In this document: positions 43,232-53,042 of the stretch, piece by piece
How positions within the stretch are numbered: position 1 is the first letter of the stretch
Layout of the letters: each line of letters starts with the position of its first letter
Origin: Faecalicatena fissicatena
Lineage (GTDB): Bacteria; Bacillota; Clostridia; Lachnospirales; Lachnospiraceae
Assembly (NCBI GenBank): GCA_001028025.1
Contig: LDAQ01000055.1
Span: forward strand, 1 to 64,000
DNA length: 64,000 nt
Direction: 5' to 3'
Notes under the pieces: generated by a model
The model's input: the letters and a program-made list of their open reading frames with translations, nothing else
Database searches by the model: none
What the model was told of the DNA's origin: nothing
Position numbers and translations under genes: made by a program

Positions 43232-44611
43232 TTGACAGATAAGAATGATTTCAGCCAGGGCAGTATTGCACGGAATATTATGGGGTTGGCACTGCCCATG
43301 ACACTGGCCCAGCTGATTAATGTACTTTACAGTATTGTGGATAGAATTTACATCGGCCATATACCGCATACTTCGGCGGAGGCACTGACTGGAATCGGTC
43401 TGACTCTGCCTGTAATAACGATTATTACAGCGTTTGCCAATCTGTTCGGAATGGGCGGTGCACCACTGTGTTCGATTGCTCGCGGCGGACATGAGGAGGA
43501 GAAGGCCAGAAAGGTCATGGGCAATTCCTTTTCCATGCTTTTGCTGTCTGGAGCGGCTTTGATGGCAGGGTGTCTGCTGTTCAAAAAGCCGTTGTTGTAT
43601 CTGTTCGGGGCAAGTGAGGTGACCTTTCCCTATGCAGATGCCTATATTACGGTCTACTTGTTCGGGACCCTGTTCGTCATGGTCAGCCTGGGGATGAACA
43701 ACTTTATCAATGCCCAGGGGTTCGGGAAGATGGGCATGCTGACGGTTACTCTGGGGGCTGTGACGAATATTGTACTGGATCCGCTGCTGATTTTTGTATT
43801 CCATATGGGCGTCAGGGGTGCGGCCATCGCAACCGTCATATCGCAGGGGCTGTCTGCCCTCTGGGTTTTGCGTTTTCTGACAGGGAAAAAGGCCATCCTG
43901 AAGCTGGACCGGGAGTCTATGCGGCTGGACAAAGGGCTTGTGAAGGAAATTACTGCGCTGGGGACATCAGGATTTGTGATGTCTGTGACAAACGGGGCTG
44001 TACAGATCGTGTGTAACTCTACGCTGTATCGTTACGGAGGCGATCTGTATGTAGGGGTTATGACCGTGATTAATTCTGTAAGGGAGATTATAACAATGCC
44101 TGTCACAGGCCTTACATCGGGCGCCCAGCCTGTGATTGGATATAATTACGGGGCAGGATGTTATGACAGGGTGAAGTCGGCTGTAAAATTTATGTCCTGG
44201 AGCTGTATTGTCTTTACCTTTCTGGTGTGGGCAGTTCTCTTTTTTGAACCGGCATTTTTCCTGCGGCTTTTTACAAGCGAGACAGAACTGATTCAGGCCG
44301 GTGTGCCGGCTATGAGGATCTATTTCTGCGGAATATTTATGATGGCGCTGCAGTTTGCGGGGCAGTCTACCTATGTGGCTCTGAACCGGGCGAAGCAGGC
44401 AGTCTTTTTCTCACTGTTCAGGAAAGTGATTATTGTCATTCCACTGACGCTGTTGTTTCCAATGATTGGAAATCTGGGGACTGCGGGAGTGTTCTGGGCG
44501 GAACCCGTGTCCAACGTGATCGGCGGGACGGCAAGTTTTGTGACAATGCTGATTACAGTATGGCCTGCATTAAAGGAGAAAAATGGAAACGTTGTCAGAA
44601 AATTGAAATAA
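43232..44611 (+). CDS. MATE family efflux transporter (second copy)
   Basis: 459 residues from a TTG start at 43232, preferred because GAGGAGAG lies 6 nt upstream and the N-terminus then reads like other MATE proteins (TDKNDFSQGSIARNI); ATG 43190 has no good ribosome site. Twelve predicted helices, MatE domains at about 15-175 and 240-400, with LINVLYSIVDRIYIGHIP in helix 1. Only distantly similar to the first MATE in this window. Substrate unknown; it is one of the nearest exporters to the NRPS cluster but not in its operon. Confidence 0.92.
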   Translation: MTDKNDFSQGSIARNIMGLALPMTLAQLINVLYSIVDRIYIGHIPHTSAEALTGIGLTLPVITIITAFANLFGMGGAPLCSIARGGHEEEKARKVMGNSFSMLLLSGAALMAGCLLFKKPLLYLFGASEVTFPYADAYITVYLFGTLFVMVSLGMNNFINAQGFGKMGMLTVTLGAVTNIVLDPLLIFVFHMGVRGAAIATVISQGLSALWVLRFLTGKKAILKLDRESMRLDKGLVKEITALGTSGFVMSVTNGAVQIVCNSTLYRYGGDLYVGVMTVINSVREIITMPVTGLTSGAQPVIGYNYGAGCYDRVKSAVKFMSWSCIVFTFLVWAVLFFEPAFFLRLFTSETELIQAGVPAMRIYFCGIFMMALQFAGQSTYVALNRAKQAVFFSLFRKVIIVIPLTLLFPMIGNLGTAGVFWAEPVSNVIGGTASFVTMLITVWPALKEKNGNVVRKLK

Positions 44612-44708
44612 ACAAAAATGATTATACTGCATATTGGACTCTAATGTGGTAAAATAAGAACAACAATAGCACGGATGTTTTTCATTTTATCAGAAGGGAG
44701 ATGGCAGT

Positions 44709-45350
44709 ATGGATGACAGGTTAACAAATCTTCGGTCAACGAAGAATCCCAAAGCCCGTATCAAAATTATGAGCGGTCATTTTGCAACGCGACATTCACA
44801 TGTCAATACATATATTGATATGTCTACGGTCAAGACCCGCCACAACAATGCACGGGAGACGGCCAGAACACTGGCGGCAGAATATCTGACGAATACGATG
44901 GTGGATACGATTGTATGCCTCAAGAACACAGAAGTGATCGGTGGATTTATGGCGGAAGCATTGTCGGACAGTTCAAATGTATCCATGAGCGGAGGAAACA
45001 ATATCTCTGTTGTAACCCCGGAATTTGATTCTTCCGGGCAGATCTTGTTCCGCGATAACAATCAGAGGATGATCGAAGGAAAGCAGGTACTGATACTCAC
45101 GGATTCACTGGCAACAGGGGCTCTTGCCTATCAGGCTATAGAATCGGTGCTGTACTATGGAGGCACTGTCTGCGGGATCTGTGCGGTGTTTAGCGCAATC
45201 TCGAAGGTTGCTGGATTGGAAGTTAAGACCATATTCACCAGTTCCGACCTGCCGGATTATCATGTGTACAATTCCTATGAATGCCCGATGTGCAGGGCGG
45301 GTCAGAAACTGGAAGGCATCATCAACAGCTTTGGGTATGCGAAACTGTAG
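44709..45350 (+). CDS. Phosphoribosyltransferase-like protein
   Basis: 213-residue PRTase-fold protein, commonly labelled orotate phosphoribosyltransferase-like in Clostridia. The PRPP loop region reads VLILTDSLATGALAY, whereas true enzymes have two acidic residues and T-T-G (for example DDxxTTG); one acidic residue and one Thr are missing. C-terminal ECPMCRAGQK supplies a CxxC. It may bind a nucleotide without transferring ribose. Single gene, ribosome site AAGGGAG. Confidence 0.75.
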   Translation: MDDRLTNLRSTKNPKARIKIMSGHFATRHSHVNTYIDMSTVKTRHNNARETARTLAAEYLTNTMVDTIVCLKNTEVIGGFMAEALSDSSNVSMSGGNNISVVTPEFDSSGQILFRDNNQRMIEGKQVLILTDSLATGALAYQAIESVLYYGGTVCGICAVFSAISKVAGLEVKTIFTSSDLPDYHVYNSYECPMCRAGQKLEGIINSFGYAKL

Positions 45351-45495
45351 CCAGGGTGGATAAATGTAAGAATGAAGGGCGGGATCCGTCTGGATAAAAG
45401 AGGACGAAAAAGAGGGGAAGCCCTCTGGTTAAAGAAAAAAATATATATGGATGGAGAAGGAGGCGTCTGTGGAGACACGGACGTCTTCCTTTGCG

Positions 45496-45527
45496 TAAAA
45501 AAACATCCGCCTGACGGGAGCGGATGT
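45496..45527 (-). terminator. Terminator of rpsT
   Basis: On the minus strand ACATCCGC/GCGGATGT with a 9-nt loop and seven Ts. A second imperfect stem at about 45449-45488 may serve the plus-strand gene. Confidence 0.85.
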
Positions 45528-45541
45528 CTTGCTTTTATTTA

Positions 45542-45805
45542 TTATGCAATGTCGTTAACTGCTTTTGATAAACGGGAAATTTTTCTTGCAACTGTGTTTT
45601 TGTGATAAACGCCTTTGCTTCCTGCTTTTGAAATCTCTGTAATAGCAGCCTGTAATGCTGTCTTTGCAGATGCTGCGTCTTTCTGTGCTACGGCAGTCTC
45701 AACTTTCTTTACAGATGTTTTTACTTTAGATTTGATTGATTTGTTTCTTGCAGCTTTTGTTTCGTTAACTAAAATTCTTTTTTTAGCAGATTTAATGTTA
45801 GCCAA
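45542..45805 (-). CDS. rpsT: 30S ribosomal protein S20
   Basis: 87-residue S20, which binds 16S rRNA early in 30S assembly. Start is TTG at 45805: it gives (M)ANIKSAKKRIL, the universal S20 N-terminus, with GGAGGTG 6 nt upstream; ATGs further upstream add residues not found in S20. Lys-rich helical protein (KSKVKTSVKKVETAVAQKD). A weak start codon is also found in E. coli rpsT, where S20 represses its own translation. Confidence 0.96.
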   Translation of the reverse strand: MANIKSAKKRILVNETKAARNKSIKSKVKTSVKKVETAVAQKDAASAKTALQAAITEISKAGSKGVYHKNTVARKISRLSKAVNDIA

Positions 45806-45898
45806 TCTGTACACCTCCAAATATGTGAAATTTTCAAATAGTGAATTCATGATTCCGTTAAAATCGGACACGGACGTTTAAACGGAACATACTCATTC

Positions 45899-45927
45899 AT
45901 TTTATGATAAGGAACAATGGTTGTCAA
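45899..45927 (-). promoter_or_regulatory. Promoter of rpsT
   Basis: Minus-strand TTGACA (45927-45922), exact 17-nt spacer, TAAAAT (45904-45899): a near-perfect sigma-A promoter, giving a leader of about 90 nt. Confidence 0.85.
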
Positions 45928-46000
45928 TACATATTTCTCAAAATATTGCAAAAACTACCTGTAAATTCTAATGATGTTAAGAAAAAGTGAGGACTTGAAG

Positions 46001-46981
46001 ATGGTGGAAAAGTATAGTATTAGGACTGACCTTGCACTTGAGGAAAAAGAACGGTTTGAATCAGATAATGTGGAGGTCCAGGGTGTTGTTCTGGAGGAGG
46101 AGTTCGATGAGGAACGGGAAATACGTATCTCTCGGGTCCGCATTGAGACGGAAAAGGGCGCTAAGGTCATGGGCAAGCCGGTCGGTACTTATCTTACTGT
46201 GGAGGCCCCGAATCTGGGTGTTCCGGATGAAGGCTATCACAGGGAGATTTCAGAGGAGCTTTCTGGTTATATCAAGGAGCTGATAGAGAAGCTGGGTCTG
46301 CTTGACAAAGTGGATTTATCTGTTCTGATCGTGGGCCTCGGAAACCGTCAGGTGACGCCGGATGCGCTGGGACCTTATGTCGTGGAGAATCTTTGTGTGA
46401 CCAGACATATAGTGAAGGAATACGGGAAGTATGCAATGGGGATGGAGCATGCCAATCTGGTCAGTGCCATCGTACCGGGAGTCATGGGACAGACAGGTAT
46501 GGAAACCCTGGAGATTGTCAAAGGCGTTGTGGATGAAACCGAGCCGGATCTGGTGATAGCCATAGATGCCCTGGCAGCCAGAAACAGCAGAAGGCTGAAC
46601 CGCACGGTACAGATTGCTGATACCGGAATCCATCCTGGTTCGGGAGTAGGCAATCACCGCAGCGGGCTTACAAAAGAATCTCTGGGAGTTCCCGTGATCG
46701 GCATCGGCGTTCCAACGGTAGTTGACGCTGCAACCATAGTCAATGATACCATGGAGAATCTGATCAATGCGCTGGAAACATCTGAAATGTTAAAAGGTGT
46801 GGGAGATGTACTGCGCACTTACAGCGCAGCCGAGAAGTATGAACTGGTAAAAGAATTGATTTCCCCTCATCTGAATGGAATGTTTATGACTCCGAAAGAT
46901 GTGGATGACATGGTGAAGCAGATCAGTTATACCATCTCAGAGGGGCTGAACATATTGTTTACCAATGCAGGGCAGGCATAA
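46001..46981 (+). CDS. gpr: Germination protease GPR
   Basis: 326-residue aspartic-type protease that degrades small acid-soluble spore proteins during germination. Propeptide region near the start contains SIRTDLALE, the family's processing site; VGLGNRQVTPDALGP, MGQTGMETLEIVKG and IAIDALAARNSRRLNRT are hallmark motifs. ATG 46001 has GTGAGGA 8 nt before; the frame opens at 45971. Made in the forespore in Bacillus under sigma-G, but I could not find a convincing sigma-G promoter. spoIIP follows, a common pairing. Confidence 0.96.
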   Translation: MVEKYSIRTDLALEEKERFESDNVEVQGVVLEEEFDEEREIRISRVRIETEKGAKVMGKPVGTYLTVEAPNLGVPDEGYHREISEELSGYIKELIEKLGLLDKVDLSVLIVGLGNRQVTPDALGPYVVENLCVTRHIVKEYGKYAMGMEHANLVSAIVPGVMGQTGMETLEIVKGVVDETEPDLVIAIDALAARNSRRLNRTVQIADTGIHPGSGVGNHRSGLTKESLGVPVIGIGVPTVVDAATIVNDTMENLINALETSEMLKGVGDVLRTYSAAEKYELVKELISPHLNGMFMTPKDVDDMVKQISYTISEGLNILFTNAGQA

Positions 46982-47016
46982 TACGCATCCTGGACTCATA
47001 TATATGAAAAGGTAAC

Positions 47017-47096
47017 AAAAGGGATGGGCAAGGGGAGAGTGTAAGGGGGTCTGACCCCTCTGACAGAGGGGTCAGACCCCCTTACCCATCCCTTTT
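47017..47096. repeat. Dispersed GGGGTCAGACCCC palindrome, copy 2 (terminator of gpr)
   Basis: Perfect 22-bp inverted repeat with a 1-nt centre (47041-47062, 47064-47085), sharing the GGGGTCTGACCCC core with 10826-10872. Outer AAAAGGGATGGG/CCCATCCCTTTTT extends the stem with an internal loop and supplies a U-tract, so this copy looks like a working terminator. Confidence 0.8.
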
Positions 47097-47136
47097 TAAC
47101 TGTCACGGAAATGTTTCTTTTGAAAGAAGGCGGTAT

Positions 47137-48318
47137 ATGAAGCAATCGGCATTAATACGGGTGGTGCTTGCTGCCCTTGGAGGTATAGCATGTATCAGCC
47201 TGGTCTGTATAAGCGGCAGAGGAATTATGAAAGAATGGAGATATGACAGCCAGGAGGCTGTTTTGAAATATACAGAAGAAATGTACATGCCGGGCCTGGC
47301 CTATATGAAAGAGGATCCAGATCCTACAGCAGTTCAGTGGATTAAGAAAAACGCGATGTCCTGGCTTCCTCTTGTTCAGTATGTGGAACAGAAGAAACCT
47401 TATGATTCTGTGATGGAGGATGAAGAGACCATCGCAAAGATTCTGGAGAATCAGGCAAATGACGAGAATATGATAGATGAAAACGGCAATCTGGTGGGGG
47501 ACAATGCGCTGGATTCCCAGGTGCCGTCTACGGAGCAGGGGCAGTCACCGATCGATATGTCAATAGAAAGGCTGCGGGATTTTGACTACCTGATCAGTAA
47601 TTTTTATATCGTTGACGGTACGACAATGATCGGGCCGGAGCAGCTGAATGTGGATGACCTTTTGGGCAGAAGCATGAAAATCGACCAGAGTACGGGGGGA
47701 CCCAAAGTTCTGATCTTCCATACCCATTCCCAGGAAACGTTTGTGGACTCCACGCCGGGAGATACAAATACAAGTATTGTGGGAGTGGGCGAGTATCTTT
47801 CGAAGCTGTTAAATGAAAAAGGAATAGAGACTATCCATGACACTGGTGTATATGATATTATCAATGGGCAGCTCGACAGGAGCAATGCCTATGAAAATGC
47901 TGAGGCATCCATCCGCCCGATTCTGGAAGCCAATCCGTCGGTTGAAGTAGTCATTGATCTCCATCGTGATGGTGTGGCGGAAGACACGCATCTGGTAACA
48001 GAGGTAAATGGTAAACAGACAGCGAAGATCATGTATTTTAACGGATTGAGCCGAACGAGGACAAATGGAGACATCGCCTACCTTTATAATCCTTATATTC
48101 AGGATAATCTGGCGTTCTCCCTGCAGATGGAACTGGAGTCCGAGAGCAGTTATCCGGGATTCACCCGGCATATCTATCTGGGTGGCTACAGATACAACCT
48201 TCATCTGGTTCCAAAATCCCTTTTGATAGAAGCTGGAGCACAGACAAATACTGTGGGAGAAATGATGAATGCCATGGAAGTCCTGGCAGATACACTACAT
48301 CATGTACTGACAGAATAA
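47137..48318 (+). CDS. spoIIP: Stage II sporulation protein P
   Basis: 393-residue membrane-anchored peptidoglycan amidase/endopeptidase that, with SpoIID and SpoIIM, thins septal wall to drive engulfment. One N-terminal helix (about 8-28), a variable acidic segment, then the SpoIIP domain (about 190-385) with VLIFHTHSQETF, VVIDLHRDG and the C-terminal NLHLVPKSLLIEAGAQ. The His and Glu zinc ligands are kept. Likely mother-cell expressed. Confidence 0.95.
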   Translation: MKQSALIRVVLAALGGIACISLVCISGRGIMKEWRYDSQEAVLKYTEEMYMPGLAYMKEDPDPTAVQWIKKNAMSWLPLVQYVEQKKPYDSVMEDEETIAKILENQANDENMIDENGNLVGDNALDSQVPSTEQGQSPIDMSIERLRDFDYLISNFYIVDGTTMIGPEQLNVDDLLGRSMKIDQSTGGPKVLIFHTHSQETFVDSTPGDTNTSIVGVGEYLSKLLNEKGIETIHDTGVYDIINGQLDRSNAYENAEASIRPILEANPSVEVVIDLHRDGVAEDTHLVTEVNGKQTAKIMYFNGLSRTRTNGDIAYLYNPYIQDNLAFSLQMELESESSYPGFTRHIYLGGYRYNLHLVPKSLLIEAGAQTNTVGEMMNAMEVLADTLHHVLTE

Positions 48319-48325
48319 CTTTTAT

Positions 48326-48354
48326 TTGAATAACCCTACATTTTGTGATAATAT
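48326..48354 (+). promoter_or_regulatory. Promoter of parE-parC
   Basis: TTGAAT (48326-48331), exact 17-nt spacer, TAATAT (48349-48354), 29 bp before the start codon. Confidence 0.65.
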
Positions 48355-48382
48355 GAAATGAATGTAAAAAGGAGAGGGACGA

Positions 48383-50305
48383 ATGGGAAATAAAAATACA
48401 TATGATGCGGATAGTATTTCTGTATTAGAGGGACTTGAAGCGGTCAGAAAAAGACCCGGTATGTATATTGGAAGCGTTTCAACAAAAGGGCTTAATCATC
48501 TGATTTATGAGATTGTAGATAACGCTGTTGATGAGCATCTTGCCGGTTACTGTACACAGATTCATGTTACACTTGAAAAGGACGGCTCGGCTACCATTGA
48601 AGACAATGGCCGGGGCGTCCCTGTCGGCATGCACAAAAAAGGGGTGTCTGCGGAGCGTATTGTATACACCACACTGCATGCAGGGGGGAAATTTGACGAT
48701 TCTGCGTATAAAACTAGTGGAGGCCTCCATGGTGTGGGATCTTCCGTAGTAAATGCTCTTTCTACCTATATGGATGTACAGGTCAGTAGAGAAGGTGCGG
48801 TCCATCACGACAGATTCGAGCGGGGAATTCCAGTGATTGAGCTGGAGGACGGGCTTCTGCCGGTGATCGGAAAAACAAGAAAGACAGGGACAAAGGTGAA
48901 TTTCCTGCCGGATGATACGATTTTCGAAAAAACAAGGTTCCGTGCCGAGGAAGTAAAAAGCCGTCTGCATGAGACCGCTTATCTGAATCCGGATCTGACG
49001 ATTATCTTTGATGATAAGAGAATGGAATCTCCGGAGCACATCGTGTATCATGAACCGGATGGGATTCTGGGGTTCATTAAGGACCTGAACCAGAAAAAGG
49101 AAACACTTCATGAGCCGATTTATTATAAAGGGGAGTCAGAAGGTATTGAAGTGGAAGTTGCGCTGCAGTATGTGAACGAATTTCATGAAAATGTACTTGG
49201 ATTCTGTAACAATATCTACAATGCCGAAGGGGGTACGCATCTTACCGGATTTAAGACTACATTCACAACGGTAATGAATCAATACGCACGTGAACTAGGC
49301 ATCCTCAAAGAGAAAGACGCCAACTTTACAGGTGCAGATATCCGTAATGGAATGACTGCCATCGTATCCATCAAACATCCGGACCCAAGATTTGAAGGGC
49401 AGACAAAGACGAAGCTGGACAACCCTGATGCTGCAAAAGCTACTGGTAAAGTGACCGGAGACGAGATTGTCCTGTACTTTGACCGGAATCTGGAAACATT
49501 GAAGTCAGTACTGTCCTGTGCAGAAAAAGCAGCTAAAATCCGTAAGACAGAAGAAAAGGCAAAGACAAATCTTCTGACGAAACAGAAGTATTCCTTTGAC
49601 AGCAACGGAAAGCTGGCAAACTGCGAAAGCCGGGATGCAACAAAATGCGAGATATTTATCGTAGAGGGGGATTCCGCGGGGGGATCTGCAAAGACAGCCC
49701 GTAACAGAAATTATCAGGCGATCCTGCCGATCCGCGGTAAAATACTGAACGTAGAAAAGGCTAGTATTGATAAAGTACTGGCTAATGCAGAGATTAAAAC
49801 AATGATCAATGCATTTGGCTGCGGGTTTTCGGAAGGCTACGGCAATGATTTCGATATAACAAAGCTTCGTTATGATAAGATTATTATTATGGCGGATGCT
49901 GATGTGGACGGTGCGCATATATCTACGCTGCTTCTGACGTTATTTTACCGGTTTATGCCGGAACTGATTTATGAGGGACATGTATATATTGCAATGCCGC
50001 CCCTGTATAAGGTGATGCCGAAGAAGGGCGAGGAAGAGTACCTGTACGACGACAAGGCACTGGAGAAGTACAGAAGGACGCATGATGGACCGTTTACCCT
50101 GCAGAGATACAAAGGTCTGGGAGAGATGGATGCACAGCAGCTCTGGGAGACAACTCTGGATCCGGAGACAAGGCTTTTAAAACTCGTGGAGATTGAGGAT
50201 GCACGGATGGCATCCAGCGTAACTGAGATGCTGATGGGCACTGAGGTACCGCCGAGGCGGATGTTTATTTACGAAAATGCTGCAGATGCAGAGCTGGATA
50301 TATAG
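48383..50305 (+). CDS. parE: DNA topoisomerase IV subunit B (GyrB/ParE family)
   Basis: 640-residue ATPase subunit of a type IIA topoisomerase. GHKL ATP-binding motifs (EIVDNAVDEHLAG, DNGRGVPVG, GGLHGVGSSVVNAL), TOPRIM domain with EGDSAGGSAK and DADVDGAHI, and the GyrB C-terminal MGTEVPPRRMFI. It pairs with the A subunit 17 bp downstream. I call it ParE rather than GyrB because the partner lacks a GyrA box and the pair sits by sporulation genes rather than dnaN-recF; sequence alone does not settle this. Confidence 0.88.
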   Translation: MGNKNTYDADSISVLEGLEAVRKRPGMYIGSVSTKGLNHLIYEIVDNAVDEHLAGYCTQIHVTLEKDGSATIEDNGRGVPVGMHKKGVSAERIVYTTLHAGGKFDDSAYKTSGGLHGVGSSVVNALSTYMDVQVSREGAVHHDRFERGIPVIELEDGLLPVIGKTRKTGTKVNFLPDDTIFEKTRFRAEEVKSRLHETAYLNPDLTIIFDDKRMESPEHIVYHEPDGILGFIKDLNQKKETLHEPIYYKGESEGIEVEVALQYVNEFHENVLGFCNNIYNAEGGTHLTGFKTTFTTVMNQYARELGILKEKDANFTGADIRNGMTAIVSIKHPDPRFEGQTKTKLDNPDAAKATGKVTGDEIVLYFDRNLETLKSVLSCAEKAAKIRKTEEKAKTNLLTKQKYSFDSNGKLANCESRDATKCEIFIVEGDSAGGSAKTARNRNYQAILPIRGKILNVEKASIDKVLANAEIKTMINAFGCGFSEGYGNDFDITKLRYDKIIIMADADVDGAHISTLLLTLFYRFMPELIYEGHVYIAMPPLYKVMPKKGEEEYLYDDKALEKYRRTHDGPFTLQRYKGLGEMDAQQLWETTLDPETRLLKLVEIEDARMASSVTEMLMGTEVPPRRMFIYENAADAELDI

Positions 50306-50322
50306 GTAAGAGGAGATAAAGA

Positions 50323-52569
50323 ATGAGCAGTAGTGAATCACAGATTATCAGAACCGAATATTCTGAGGTTATGAAGAAATCTTATATTGATTACGCCATG
50401 AGCGTTATCATCGCCAGAGCCCTGCCCGATGTGAGAGACGGCCTGAAGCCGGTTCAGCGCAGGACTTTGTACGATATGTATGAACTGGGAATCCGTTACG
50501 ACAAGCCGTACAGGAAGTGTGCACGTATTGTCGGGGATACTATGGGTAAATACCATCCTCACGGCGACAGTTCCATATACGAATCACTCGTGGTTATGGC
50601 GCAGGATTTCAAAAAAGGAAAGATTCTTGTAGACGGGCACGGCAACTTTGGTTCCATCGAGGGAGACGGCGCCGCCGCCATGCGTTATACAGAGGCCAGG
50701 CTGACAAAGTTTACACAGGAAGCTTACCTGGGAGATCTGGACAAGAATATCGTTGATTTCGGGCCGAACTTTGACGAGACCGAAAAAGAGCCTCTTGTTC
50801 TGCCGGTGCGTGTACCGAATCTTCTGATCAACGGTGCTGATGGTATTGCAGTCGGAATGGCAACCAGCATCCCGACCCACAATCTCAGCGAAGTGCTGGA
50901 TGCCGTCAAGGCTTACATGAAGAACGACCAGATCAGTACAAAACAGCTGATGAGATATATCAAAGGACCTGATTTCCCGACCGGCGGCATTGTTGTCAAC
51001 AAAGATGACCTGCTGAATATATACGAGACGGGTCAGGGGAAAATTAAAATCCGTGGAAAAGTAGAAGTGGAGGAACAAAAAGGCGGCAAAAAGCAGCTTG
51101 TTATTACTGAGATTCCCTACACAATGATCGGAAGTGGTATCGGAAAGTTTTTGAATGATGTATGCGGCCTGGTAGAGTCCAAGAAAACGAATGATATTGT
51201 AGATATTTCCAACCAGTCTTCAAAAGAAGGCATCCGGATTGTACTGGAGCTGAAAAAGGGCGCGGATGTCGAGAACCTGAAAAACATGCTCTATAAGAAG
51301 ACAAGACTGGAAGATACTTTTGGCGTCAATATGCTTGCAGTAGCGAACGACAGACCGGAGACACTCGGGCTCAAAGCAATCATCGAACACCACGTGGATT
51401 TCCAGTTTGAACTGATGACCAGAAAGTATACCACCATGCTTGCTAAAGAGCAGGAAAAGAGCGAAGTACAGGAAGGTCTGATTAAAGCCTGCGATGTCAT
51501 TGACCTGATTATAGAGATTCTGCGCGGAAGTAAATCCGTTAAGGATGCCCGTGCCTGTCTGGTAAGCGGTGTCACCGAGAACATTAAATTCAAGTCCAGC
51601 ATTTCCAAGAAAATGGCTGCACTTCTGCGATTTACAGAACGCCAGGCGACAGCAATCCTGGAAATGCGTCTTTACAAGCTGATCGGTCTGGAAATTGAGG
51701 CGCTTCAGAAGGAACACGAGGAAACCTTAAAAAATATCTCGCGTTACGAAGACATACTGAACAATTACGATTCCATGGCAAATCTGATCATGGAAGAATT
51801 GGATTCTTATAAGAGGGAATACGGCAGAAAGCGCCGTACCGCAATCGAAAATGCCGAGGAGGCAGTTTTCGAGGAGAAGAAAATAGAAGAGCAGGAAGTG
51901 GTATTTCTGATGGACCGCTTCGGTTATGCCAAGACAATAGACGTAACTGCATATGAAAGAAACAAGGAGGCTGCTGACAGCGAGAACAAGTATGTAGTCC
52001 ACTGTATGAACACAGGTAAAATCTGTATTTTTACAGATACCGGCAGGATGCATCAGGCCAAAGTCCTGGATCTTCCCTACGGAAAGTTCCGCGACAAGGG
52101 TACACCGATCGACAATCTGACCAACTATTCCAGCAGTGAGGAACAGATTGTAATGGTCTGCGATGCTGAACAGATGCGTTTTGCAAAACTGCTGTTTGCC
52201 ACAAAACAGGGTATGATAAAAAAGGTAGAAGGAACTGAATTTCAGGTGGCAAAGCGGACGATAGCCGCCACGAAGCTACAGGAAGAAGACATCCTGATCA
52301 GTGTCAGTGTGGTAACCGAGAACCAGAATATCGTGCTTCAGACAAAGGGTGGATATTTTCTTAGATTTCCTGCTGAAGAAATACCTGAGAAGAAAAAGGG
52401 CGCAGTTGGCGTCCGTGGAATTAAGCTTCAGAAAAAGGACGAGCTGGAGAACGTGTACCTGTTTGAGGAAGGGACAGAAAAGAAGATAGTCTATGGTGAA
52501 AAAGAAGTAACGCTGAACCGGCTGAGACAGGCGAGGAGAGATACTTTGGGGACGAAAAACCGCAATTAA
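50323..52569 (+). CDS. parC: DNA topoisomerase IV subunit A (GyrA/ParC family)
   Basis: 748-residue breakage-reunion subunit. Active-site Tyr in AAAMRYTEARLT (about 125); quinolone region HPHGDSSIYESL keeps Ser and Glu at the two main resistance positions, so no target resistance is predicted. The C-terminal domain (about 510-740) shows degenerate beta-pinwheel repeats but no Q-(R/K)-R-G-G-(R/K)-G box needed for DNA wrapping by gyrase, favouring decatenation. Ribosome site GAGGAG. Ends in a strong terminator. Confidence 0.88.
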   Translation: MSSSESQIIRTEYSEVMKKSYIDYAMSVIIARALPDVRDGLKPVQRRTLYDMYELGIRYDKPYRKCARIVGDTMGKYHPHGDSSIYESLVVMAQDFKKGKILVDGHGNFGSIEGDGAAAMRYTEARLTKFTQEAYLGDLDKNIVDFGPNFDETEKEPLVLPVRVPNLLINGADGIAVGMATSIPTHNLSEVLDAVKAYMKNDQISTKQLMRYIKGPDFPTGGIVVNKDDLLNIYETGQGKIKIRGKVEVEEQKGGKKQLVITEIPYTMIGSGIGKFLNDVCGLVESKKTNDIVDISNQSSKEGIRIVLELKKGADVENLKNMLYKKTRLEDTFGVNMLAVANDRPETLGLKAIIEHHVDFQFELMTRKYTTMLAKEQEKSEVQEGLIKACDVIDLIIEILRGSKSVKDARACLVSGVTENIKFKSSISKKMAALLRFTERQATAILEMRLYKLIGLEIEALQKEHEETLKNISRYEDILNNYDSMANLIMEELDSYKREYGRKRRTAIENAEEAVFEEKKIEEQEVVFLMDRFGYAKTIDVTAYERNKEAADSENKYVVHCMNTGKICIFTDTGRMHQAKVLDLPYGKFRDKGTPIDNLTNYSSSEEQIVMVCDAEQMRFAKLLFATKQGMIKKVEGTEFQVAKRTIAATKLQEEDILISVSVVTENQNIVLQTKGGYFLRFPAEEIPEKKKGAVGVRGIKLQKKDELENVYLFEEGTEKKIVYGEKEVTLNRLRQARRDTLGTKNRN

Positions 52570-52607
52570 AGCTTAAACAAAGCTGCAAATATATGATAGA
52601 GTACTGG

Positions 52608-52654
52608 AAAGCTGATTTATTCACAGATTAAAGTGTGAGTGAATCAGCTTTTTT
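52608..52654 (+). terminator. Terminator after parC
   Basis: 17-bp stem AAGCTGATTTATTCACA/TGTGAGTGAATCAGCTT with two G-U pairs, 8-nt loop, six Ts. Confidence 0.88.
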
Positions 52655-53042
52655 GAGGTACACCTGGCGGGCGCACTGCTGGAGCATTTTATATAACTTT
52701 AACTATCGGACAATACCATTGAAACAAATGAACGGATACCGGTTGGGATGAAGCAGGGCATCGTCCCAGGACAGGGAGAGAAGAGGATAAGGTGGTGGTC
52801 GGAAATCAGTGCTGCCTGATCGTGTATTCGATGATATTAAACTACAAACTGCTTGTCTGTGGACACTGCACATATTATAATTATAATATATTCTTGGGAT
52901 GTAGTTGGAAAATTATTTATGGGTATGTCGAAAAGAAGATTACACAAAATAGTGTAATTATATCAGGCATGTTGAAGTGATGGGTATATCTATAAAACAA
53001 TATGGTGTATTAAAAAAAAATTATAGTGAAAGGAAATTAATT
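52655..53042. other. Intergenic region before coiled-coil gene
   Basis: AT-rich from about 52850 on. A 62-codon ORF at 52792-52980 has no ribosome site of note and no recognisable family. I see no clear promoter. Confidence 0.3.

Noticed and set aside
45372..45605. 77-codon plus-strand ORF
   Set aside because: Runs through two terminator stems and the 3' end of rpsT; Lys/Arg composition comes from the antisense ribosomal gene.
48383..52569. Calling this pair DNA gyrase (gyrB-gyrA)
   Set aside because: The A subunit has no GyrA box and the pair is not next to dnaN-recF; topoisomerase IV is the better reading, though the rest of the genome would decide.
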